A stretch of DNA of 11,892 nt from Timburyella sp030842085 (lineage in GTDB: Bacteria; Bacillota; Clostridia; Oscillospirales; Acutalibacteraceae), in the NCBI GenBank assembly GCA_030842085.1, contig JAUUSE010000056.1, forward strand, positions 1 through 11,892. The letters run 5' to 3'. The notes below the pieces were generated by a model that saw only the letters and a list, made by a program, of their open reading frames with translations, searched no databases and was not told the origin of the DNA. Below, piece by piece: positions 6,845-11,892 of this stretch (its first letter is position 1; the number at the start of each line of letters is the position of its first letter). The translations under genes were made by a program, and so were the position numbers.

Positions 6845-8356
6845 ATGCAGATGATTCGAGGACTGGACACTGCTGTTAAACGTTTGAGAAAGCAGGTATT
6901 TACTGAGGTAGCGCGCGTAGCCTATGAGTCAGAAAATCTCAATGACGACATTGAGGCTATTCCTTATAAAATAACGCCGGGCGACGAGCCGCAGTATCGC
7001 GAGAGCATATGGCGCGAGCGCGCGATTTGTTCTGAGCGCGTACGACTTGCCATGGGCATGAGCCTGCGTCCGGAGGACAAGCCGGTGCACGTTACGGCCG
7101 GCCTTGACGAAAGCAATATATCGGAGAAATATTACGAGCCGCCGCTTATGCAGGTAATTCCGTCGGCGTGCGACGCATGCACCGCAAACGAGTACAGGGT
7201 GACAAACAACTGCCGCGGCTGTGTGGCGCATCCGTGTATTGAGGTGTGCCCGAAAGATGCTATATCTATGGTAGACGGGCATTCTTATATAGACCAGTCA
7301 AAGTGCATTCGCTGCGGCCGGTGCAAGGCTGCTTGCCCTTACGACGCGATAGCGCATGAAATTCGTCCGTGTGCAGAGGCGTGCGGTGTAAACGCCATTG
7401 AAAGCGACAGCTCCGGCAGAGCATATATCAACCCGGATAAATGCGTTTCATGCGGAATGTGTATGGTAAACTGTCCGTTTGGTGCAATAGCCGATAAATC
7501 GCAGATATTCCAGCTTATCCGCGCCATGAAAGAGGGCGGAGAAATTGTTGCGGAGGTTGCTCCTGCAATAGCGGGGCAGTTTGGCCCGAACGTAAGTCAG
7601 AAAAATGTAAAGGCTGCGCTTTTAGAGCTGGGATTTTCAGAGGTCTATGAGGTGGCGCTTGGCGCTGATATGGGCGCTGCGACAGAAGCGCGTCATTATG
7701 TTGAAGAGGTTGCAACCGGCAAGCTGCCGTTCCTGCTGACGTCATGCTGCCCGTCTTGGGCGGTGCTCGCAAAGCACTATTTTCCGGAAATGATAGATAA
7801 AATATCAAATGCGCTGACGCCTATGGTGGCAACGGCGAGGACTATAAAACAAAAGCATCCCCATGCAAAGGTTGTATTTATAGGGCCGTGTGCCTCTAAA
7901 AAGCTTGAAGCATCGCGCCACAGCGTAAGAAGCGACGTTGATTTTGTAATAACATTTGAAGAATTAGATGCTATATTTGAGGCCCGCGGCATAGACATGA
8001 GCAAATATGAAAATGAGCAGGACATGCACGACGCTACGGGTGCCGGCAGAGGGTACGCCGTCGCCGGCGGGGTCGCTTCAGCGATAGAGAAGTGCATAAA
8101 CGAATATTATCCCGGCACCGAGGTTAATATTGAGCATGCAGAGGGCCTTTCGGAATGCCGCAAGATATTGATGATGGCGAAAGCAGGCAAAATGGACGGC
8201 TGCCTGATAGAGGGAATGGGTTGTCCGGGCGGCTGCGTTGCCGGCGCGGGAACCATAGCTCCTGTTATGAAAGCGGCGCAGGCCGTAAAAAAAGCTGTTC
8301 AGGATTCTGACGAGGCAGTTCCGCCTAAAGAGCTTGCAGAAATACAGCTTGATTAA
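6845..8356 (+). CDS. [FeFe] hydrogenase-type protein, group B-like, with ferredoxin-like FeS domain
   Basis: 503 residues if started at 6845. The ATG at 6851 is likelier, since GGAGG (6837-6841) is 3 bases from the first ATG and 9 from the second. Numbering is from 6845. The N-terminal half has C109-x2-C112, C123-x2-C126-x4-C131-x3-C135P, C154-x2-C157-x2-C160-x3-C164P, C176-x3-C180 and C200-x2-C203-x2-C206-x3-C210P, enough for several [4Fe-4S] clusters. The C-terminal half is the H-cluster domain: TSCCPSW (299-305; C301 proton relay and C302 ligand by analogy with CpI), GPCASKKLE (C349), and GMGCPGGCVAGAGT (C460, C464). GPC in place of MPC and GMGC in place of MAC fit group B rather than group A. 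It probably makes or uses H2 with ferredoxin in the cytoplasm. No hydE, hydF or hydG maturase is in the window. The catalytic direction is not predictable. Confidence 0.92.
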   Translation: MQMIRGLDTAVKRLRKQVFTEVARVAYESENLNDDIEAIPYKITPGDEPQYRESIWRERAICSERVRLAMGMSLRPEDKPVHVTAGLDESNISEKYYEPPLMQVIPSACDACTANEYRVTNNCRGCVAHPCIEVCPKDAISMVDGHSYIDQSKCIRCGRCKAACPYDAIAHEIRPCAEACGVNAIESDSSGRAYINPDKCVSCGMCMVNCPFGAIADKSQIFQLIRAMKEGGEIVAEVAPAIAGQFGPNVSQKNVKAALLELGFSEVYEVALGADMGAATEARHYVEEVATGKLPFLLTSCCPSWAVLAKHYFPEMIDKISNALTPMVATARTIKQKHPHAKVVFIGPCASKKLEASRHSVRSDVDFVITFEELDAIFEARGIDMSKYENEQDMHDATGAGRGYAVAGGVASAIEKCINEYYPGTEVNIEHAEGLSECRKILMMAKAGKMDGCLIEGMGCPGGCVAGAGTIAPVMKAAQAVKKAVQDSDEAVPPKELAEIQLD

Positions 8357-8386
8357 TGCTTATCAAAAGAGTTATGATGGTTTGAG

Positions 8387-8423
8387 AAATTATGCCCGGA
8401 CTAAAAAGGTCTGGGCATAATTT
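8387..8423 (+). terminator. Hairpin terminator after the hydrogenase
   Basis: AAATTATGCCCGGAC (8387-8401) pairs with GTCTGGGCATAATTT (8409-8423) over 15 positions with one G-U pair and a 7-base loop, 31 bases past the hydrogenase stop. The stem ends in A/T pairs with TTT on the 3' side, but no long T tract follows. The symmetric AAAT/ATTT ends could let it act on both strands. Confidence 0.7.
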
Positions 8424-8614
8424 ATTGCTGCTTTGAGAATGAGAAAAGCATTGTTAAAACTGGGAGCAGGTAAAAAGTCATTGGCAAAAAATAAATTAGT
8501 GAAAATCAGGTAATGAGTAGAAAAAAGAACTTGTTTCTCCTCACAAAATAAGTTTGTTTAATAAAAGGGAATGTAAGAAGCCTCAAGTTACTACGAAACT
8601 TAAGGAGAGAAGAA

Positions 8615-8653
8615 ATGACTAATTTACCATTTGCAGCGCGAGCCATGCGATGA
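8615..8653 (+). CDS. Possible 12-codon leader peptide (MTNLPFAARAMR)
   Basis: A good Shine-Dalgarno AAGGAG (8602-8607) lies 7 bases before the ATG, and its first half is buried in the hairpin 8581-8605. The frame ends CGA TGA, and the TGA overlaps the ATG of a second mini-ORF (8650) as ATGA. The layout resembles leader peptides that control resistance genes by translation attenuation, but no conserved stalling motif is recognised, and a chance mini-ORF cannot be excluded. Confidence 0.35.
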   Translation: MTNLPFAARAMR

Positions 8654-8712
8654 TATTTATCAGTGCCCCTTTTAGGAGTCAGCAAGTACTAACTCCTCTG
8701 GGGTCTGAGTAA
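8650..8712 (+). CDS. Possible 20-codon mini-ORF coupled to the preceding leader peptide
   Basis: It begins MIFISAPFRSQQ and starts in the ATGA overlap with the stop of the 8615 mini-ORF, so it could be translated by re-initiation. It has no Shine-Dalgarno of its own. Its codons span the hairpin 8661-8707, so ribosome passage would melt that stem. After its TAA the same frame continues through several stops to about 8932, which could also mean a decayed longer gene. Confidence 0.25.
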   Translation: MIFISAPFRSQQVLTPLGSE

Positions 8713-8905
8713 ACCACTACTTTACTATTGGTTTTGATTGAAGCTTTGGCGGAAAACCTGTTTTGCCGCAAATAAGCAGAAAAGGTTAAGATGACCTTGT
8801 GCTGTAAGTGCGGCTTTTGATAAAAAGAGCACACAAGGCGGCAGTCAATGGTTAATCACACAACTGCCCATTATAATGGAAGCTTACGTACAACAGGAGA
8901 AAACA

Positions 8906-8950
8906 ATGAAACGGCTGCTTATATTGGCTGACTGCGAAGTGTTTCGATGA
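8906..8950 (+). CDS. Possible 14-codon leader peptide (MKRLLILADCEVFR)
   Basis: AGGAG (8895-8899) lies 6 bases before the ATG. Like the 8615 mini-ORF it ends CGA TGA, overlapping another ATG (8947) as ATGA, and both stops sit in the shared 10-mer CGATGATATT (8648-8657 and 8945-8954). The frame is open upstream to 8795, with an in-frame ATG at 8876 adding ten residues (MEAYVQQEKT), so it may instead be the end of a 24-residue or longer decayed frame. Confidence 0.3.
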   Translation: MKRLLILADCEVFR

Positions 8951-8970
8951 TATTATTCTGTTACACTTAA
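8947..8970 (+). CDS. Possible 7-codon mini-ORF coupled to 8906 (MILFCYT)
   Basis: It starts in the ATGA overlap and begins Met-Ile like the mini-ORF at 8650. Very short, without a ribosome binding site, and partly inside the hairpin 8937-8968. Its only support is the parallel with the upstream pair. Confidence 0.15.
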   Translation: MILFCYT

Positions 8971-9043
8971 TTGGCCGCGCCGGCAGCCATTTCAGGTTCT
9001 ATGCAAGCTGCCGCTTCGACAGTGGCTTTGACTATAGAAATGA

Positions 9044-9071
9044 TTAATTTAAACTGGCTTTAAGCTATAAT
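9044..9071 (+). promoter_or_regulatory. Weak candidate promoter close to the ABC ATPase gene
   Basis: A perfect TATAAT (9066-9071) lies about 108 bases before the ATPase ATG. The best-placed -35 is only TTAATT (9044-9049, 16-base spacer). A better TTGACT (9028-9033) is too far away. If real it would need an activator such as the phosphorylated response regulator, and it would give a transcript lacking the structured region upstream. Confidence 0.35.
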
Positions 9072-9179
9072 AAATCTGAGCAAATATTATAAAATGACGT
9101 TTTTGTAATATAAAAGTCATCTGAAAGTAAGACTTATATCGTACAATAAGCTCATAAACTGAAAAGGAGCAGTGGAGCA

Positions 9180-9863
9180 ATGGAAATACTAAGAGTGGAA
9201 AACCTTACCAAAATATACGGAAAAGGAGAAAATGCCGTGCATGCATTGGACGGCGTATCGTTTTCTGTGGAAAAGGGCGACTTTATTTCAATAATAGGAC
9301 CGTCTGGCTCCGGCAAATCGACGCTTCTGCACATATTGGGCGGCGTAGATAAACCCACCGATGGAAAGGTGTATATGAACGGTCAGGACGTATATGCGCA
9401 AAACGACGAGCAGCTTGCTATTTTCCGCCGCAGAGAAGTCGGGCTTATTTATCAGTTTTACAATCTTATACCCGTGCTCAACGTTACGGAGAATATAACT
9501 TTGCCGGTGCTCATGGACGGCCGCAAGGTAAATGACGAAAGGCTTGAAGAGCTGCTTAATACACTGGATTTAAAGGGCAGAGAAAATCATCTGCCAAACC
9601 AGCTCTCCGGCGGACAGCAGCAGCGTGTTTCAATAGGCCGAGCGTTAATGAATGCTCCGGCGGTAGTGCTGGCCGACGAGCCGACAGGAAATCTTGATTC
9701 AAAAAATAGTCAGGAAATAGTAGAGCTTTTAAAGCTTTCAAATCAGAAATACAACCAAACACTTATAATAATAACGCATGACGAGAATATAGCGCTGCAG
9801 GCCAATCGCATACTTGCAATAGAGGACGGCAGAATTACCCGTGATGAGGTGATTAACAGATGA
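9180..9863 (+). CDS. ABC transporter ATP-binding protein, MacB/LolD/Bce family
   Basis: 227 residues, full length for the family. All nucleotide-binding motifs are intact: Walker A GPSGSGKST (40-48), Q-loop Q92, signature LSGGQQQR (142-149), Walker B VVLADEPTGNLDS (D166 and E167) and H-loop H200. The VEKGDFISIIGPSGSGKST start and ADEPTGNLDS are typical of the ATPases that power FtsX-fold permeases (type VII, mechanotransmission). It dimerises on the membrane with the permease encoded next, with which it overlaps by ATGA (9860-9863), implying coupled translation. AAAGGAG (9163-9169) is 10 bases upstream of the ATG. Likely role: export, or removal from the membrane, of a peptide antibiotic or lipid-linked compound, as in Bce, Cpr or Vra modules; the substrate is not shown by the sequence. 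Confidence 0.95.
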   Translation: MEILRVENLTKIYGKGENAVHALDGVSFSVEKGDFISIIGPSGSGKSTLLHILGGVDKPTDGKVYMNGQDVYAQNDEQLAIFRRREVGLIYQFYNLIPVLNVTENITLPVLMDGRKVNDERLEELLNTLDLKGRENHLPNQLSGGQQQRVSIGRALMNAPAVVLADEPTGNLDSKNSQEIVELLKLSNQKYNQTLIIITHDENIALQANRILAIEDGRITRDEVINR

Positions 9864-11892
9864 ATATATTCAATAAAGTCACCTTAAAAACAATGAAGCA
9901 CAACCGCACCAGAACTATTGTTACAATTATAGGCGTTATACTGTCCGCCGCCATGTTTACAGCGGTTACTACCTTTTGCTCAAGCCTTATTGATTTTCTT
10001 CTGCGAACTACGATATACACCGACGGGGACTATCATATATCAGTAGACGACATACCATATGCTTTAGTTGAGGAACTGGCGCAGGATGAGAATACAGACC
10101 AAATGTCAACAATGCAGTATATAGGCTATGCACCGGCAAAAAATGACAATGAAAATAAGCCGTATTTTTATGTCGGTGCTGCAGATGAGGGAATGTTCAG
10201 CTCAATGCCGGTGCATCTTACCTCCGGCAGGCTGCCGCAAAACGACGCTGAGATAATTTTGCCTGAGCATTATTATAATTTCGGCGGAGAAAGCTACACA
10301 GTTGGAGACGTTATTATTCTTGAAATAGGCGACCGTACAGAGGACGGGCACACGATGAGTCAAAACAATCCGTTTGTCACGGTAGAAGATGGAGGAAAGG
10401 AAGAGTTTACGGCGCGCCAGAAGCGGGCGTATACGGTAGTAGGCACATATGAGCGCCCAAACTTTGAGCCGTACAGCGCACCCGGATACACTGCACTTAC
10501 TTTGCAGAGCAGCGGTGCTCAGGACGGGACGTTTTCCGTCTATGCTAAGTTTAATAAAGTGTCATCGTCAATTTTACAGGAATATGTTAATGAGCATAAT
10601 CTTGGCGAGTACAGCATGCAGGTAAACTGGGATTTGCTGTCGCTTAGCGGCGTATTCCAATTCAGCAATTTCTCAACGGTAATTTACTCGCTCGGCGGAA
10701 TATTCATATTCCTTATACTGCTCGGCTCGGTTGCACTTATATACAGCGCATTTTCCATTTCGGTATCTGAGCGTACGCGTCAGTTTGGACTTTTGTCGTC
10801 GATTGGAGCAACCAAGCGTCAGATAAAGCGCTCCATGCGTTTTGAGGCAGCGGTCGTATCCATAGTGGGAATACCCATAGGAATTATCGTCGGAATAGTC
10901 GGCATGTGGATAACGTTTTTATGCATAGGCGACAAATTCAGCAGCATCATATCTTCACCATACAGCGTAGACTTGCACATATCGTGGCTGTCGGTGCTTT
11001 TGGCGGCGATTATCGCAGCGGCGACGGTGTTTATATCAGCATGGATTCCCTGCCGGCGAGCGACTAAAGTAACGGCTATCGATGCCATAAGGCAAAGTCA
11101 GGATATAAAGATAAATGGACGTAAAGTAAAAACATCCAAAATCATATATAAGCTTTTCGGACTAGAGGGAATGCTTGCAAAAAAATATTTTAAGCGCAGC
11201 CGCAAAAAGTACCGCGCGACGGTTGTTTCGCTGGCACTCAGCATTATACTGTTTGTCTCGGCAAGCTCGTTTTGCATGTATCTGACAGATATGACGTCGA
11301 CAACAATACAAGTAAAAAACTATGATGTTTCTTATTCTTTCCCATCCCGTGACCAGGATTTTTGGTCGAGTGAGTCGGCAAACAGCATGCTTGCAGAAAT
11401 TCAGAACGCCGATGGAGTTACCAGTGCCGCTTTCAGCAGATACACATGGCACACTTTATTTATACCAGAAGAGGACAGAAGCATTGAATACAACGCTATT
11501 ATGAAAGAAAGGGCAAAAGAAAATGGCTCGGAAAATCTACAATATTACACCTTTGCCAACGCATATTATATAGACGACGCATCATATAAAAGCCTTATAG
11601 AGAAAAACAATCTTGACCCAAATATTTATCTTAACACCGACAACCCGCCGGCGATTGTTTTAAATTCACAGGTAAGTAATGATTATGATTACGACGCTGA
11701 AACGGGTGAAACTAACAGGGTCAGCCGCAACTATAATTATTTAAATGCGAACGCCAGCAGCTTAATGGCGATATATGATAACACAGAAATAGACGGCTAT
11801 GTTTGGGCGAGTATTGGTATAGATAAAGAAAGAAACCGTCTTATGCATTACTATGTATCTTTGGATGAGATAGAATTAGGTGAAAGGGGCGA
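9860..11892 (+). CDS. FtsX/MacB-type ABC transporter permease, 3'-truncated by window edge
   Basis: 677 residues are visible, open to the last base; I followed the frame codon by codon and found no stop. It starts in the ATGA overlap with the ATPase. TM1 is about 18-43 (IVTIIGVILSAAMF), then an extracellular MacB_PCD-like domain (about 50-265) that contains GRLPQNDAEIILP, then TM2-TM4 at about 273-300, 328-357 and 375-397, with FtsX-type sequence SVSERTRQFGLLSSIGATKRQI between TM2 and TM3. A linker and a fifth helix (about 455-475) open a second extracellular domain (from 480) that runs off the window. So it is probably an eight-helix protein with two outer domains, unlike canonical ten-helix BceB with one domain between helices 7 and 8. 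It forms the membrane part of the exporter; the substrate is unknown. Confidence 0.93.
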   Translation, partial: MNIFNKVTLKTMKHNRTRTIVTIIGVILSAAMFTAVTTFCSSLIDFLLRTTIYTDGDYHISVDDIPYALVEELAQDENTDQMSTMQYIGYAPAKNDNENKPYFYVGAADEGMFSSMPVHLTSGRLPQNDAEIILPEHYYNFGGESYTVGDVIILEIGDRTEDGHTMSQNNPFVTVEDGGKEEFTARQKRAYTVVGTYERPNFEPYSAPGYTALTLQSSGAQDGTFSVYAKFNKVSSSILQEYVNEHNLGEYSMQVNWDLLSLSGVFQFSNFSTVIYSLGGIFIFLILLGSVALIYSAFSISVSERTRQFGLLSSIGATKRQIKRSMRFEAAVVSIVGIPIGIIVGIVGMWITFLCIGDKFSSIISSPYSVDLHISWLSVLLAAIIAAATVFISAWIPCRRATKVTAIDAIRQSQDIKINGRKVKTSKIIYKLFGLEGMLAKKYFKRSRKKYRATVVSLALSIILFVSASSFCMYLTDMTSTTIQVKNYDVSYSFPSRDQDFWSSESANSMLAEIQNADGVTSAAFSRYTWHTLFIPEEDRSIEYNAIMKERAKENGSENLQYYTFANAYYIDDASYKSLIEKNNLDPNIYLNTDNPPAIVLNSQVSNDYDYDAETGETNRVSRNYNYLNANASSLMAIYDNTEIDGYVWASIGIDKERNRLMHYYVSLDEIELGERG

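Larger units (their letters stand above)
8581..9013 (+). ncRNA. Candidate structured leader RNA or mobile-element remnant
   Basis: Successive hairpins seen by eye: CCTcAAGTT/AACTTaAGG (8581-8589 with 8597-8605); CAG, CCCC and AGGAGT with ACTCCT, GGGG and CTG (8661-8707); TTT(g)GCGGAAAA/TTTT(g)CCGCAAA (8745-8772, loop CCTG); CCTTGTG/CACAAGG (8795-8801 with 8832-8838) enclosing CTTTT-GATA-AAAAG; GGCAGT/ACTGCC (8840-8845 with 8863-8868); palindrome CCATTATAATGG (8868-8879); AAGTGT/ACACTT (8937-8942 with 8963-8968); CGGCAGC/GCTGCCG (8981-8987 with 9007-9013). This density is well above the other spacers. I do not recognise a known riboswitch, 6S RNA, tmRNA, RNase P RNA or T-box core. It may be the 5' leader of the exporter, a free RNA, or a decayed element. 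Confidence 0.4.
8424..9179. other. Long leader/intergenic region upstream of the ABC exporter
   Basis: No gene of ordinary length fits. Bases 8424-8580 are AT-rich with no convincing promoter. Bases 8581-9013 have roughly 42-45 percent GC, like the genes and unlike the other spacers, and hold many hairpins plus paired mini-ORFs (separate entries). Bases 9014-9179 become AT-rich again and hold a TATAAT (9066-9071) and the hairpin ATGAC-g-TTTT (9094-9103) with AAAAGTCAT (9112-9120), which has no T tract and so is not a terminator. Confidence 0.6.

Noticed and set aside
6929..7282. Minus-strand frame of 117 codons rich in Arg, His and Ala
   Set aside because: Antisense shadow of the Cys-rich hydrogenase N-terminal half; composition is typical of reverse-frame translation.
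8581..9013. Known RNA classes (tmRNA, 6S, RNase P, SRP RNA, T-box, c-di-GMP, cobalamin riboswitch)
   Set aside because: I looked for their conserved cores and saw none; the hairpins match no class I can recall.
9028..9071. TTGACT (9028) with TATAAT (9066) as one promoter
   Set aside because: The gap between them is 32 bases, too long for sigma-A; only the weaker TTAATT has workable spacing.
10819..11452. Minus-strand frames (89 and 96 codons) opposite the permease
   Set aside because: The + frame is open throughout with FtsX motifs and helices; these are shadows.
1..11892. CRISPR array, transposase, integrase, tRNA or attachment site
   Set aside because: No regularly spaced long repeats, no transposase or recombinase motifs and no tRNA-like cloverleaf were seen on either strand.

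Overview
The window looks like chromosomal DNA of a low-to-moderate GC anaerobic Clostridia-type Firmicute. The signs are AT-rich intergenic DNA, strong GGAGG-like ribosome binding sites, heavy use of ATA for isoleucine, consensus sigma-A promoters, an [FeFe]-hydrogenase-type protein, and two-component systems and an FtsX-type ABC exporter of the kinds common in Clostridia. I cannot name the genus. Every gene I can support is on the + strand. I see no tRNA, rRNA, CRISPR array, transposase or integrase.

Layout. 2-2119: 3' part of a large multi-pass membrane sensor histidine kinase, still open at the left edge. 2120-2468: AT-rich spacer with a near-perfect sigma-A promoter for 2469-2948, a small DUF4190-like membrane protein that is closed by a strong hairpin terminator. 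3124-3939: an Lgt-family membrane protein (prolipoprotein diacylglyceryl transferase fold) with several catalytic-type residues replaced. 4370-5041: OmpR/PhoB-type response regulator. 5490-6482: a short-loop (intramembrane-sensing type) histidine kinase. 6845-8356: a group-B-like [FeFe] hydrogenase with an H-cluster domain and several ferredoxin-like Cys motifs, with its own promoter and terminator. 8357-9179: an 823-base leader/intergenic region. 9180-9863: MacB/LolD-type ABC ATPase. 9860-11892 (open at the right edge): FtsX/MacB-type permease, overlapping the ATPase by ATGA.

How the genes may work together. The response regulator, the short-loop kinase and the ABC ATPase/permease pair resemble the peptide- or antibiotic-responsive detoxification modules of Firmicutes (Bce-like or VanRS/CprRK-like), in which the kinase and transporter sense an envelope-active compound and the regulator turns on the transporter. 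Here the module is unusually spread out: 448 bases separate regulator and kinase, and a hydrogenase plus an 823-base gap separate kinase and transporter. The functional link is therefore inference from gene type and proximity.

The most interesting stretch is 8581-9013, upstream of the transporter. It has gene-like GC content and many hairpins. It also holds two similarly built units: Shine-Dalgarno, a 12-14 codon mini-ORF ending CGA TGA, then a second mini-ORF restarting in an ATGA overlap. The first Shine-Dalgarno lies in a hairpin. This could be a translation-attenuation leader for the exporter, a structured RNA, or the remains of a mobile element; the sequence alone does not decide.
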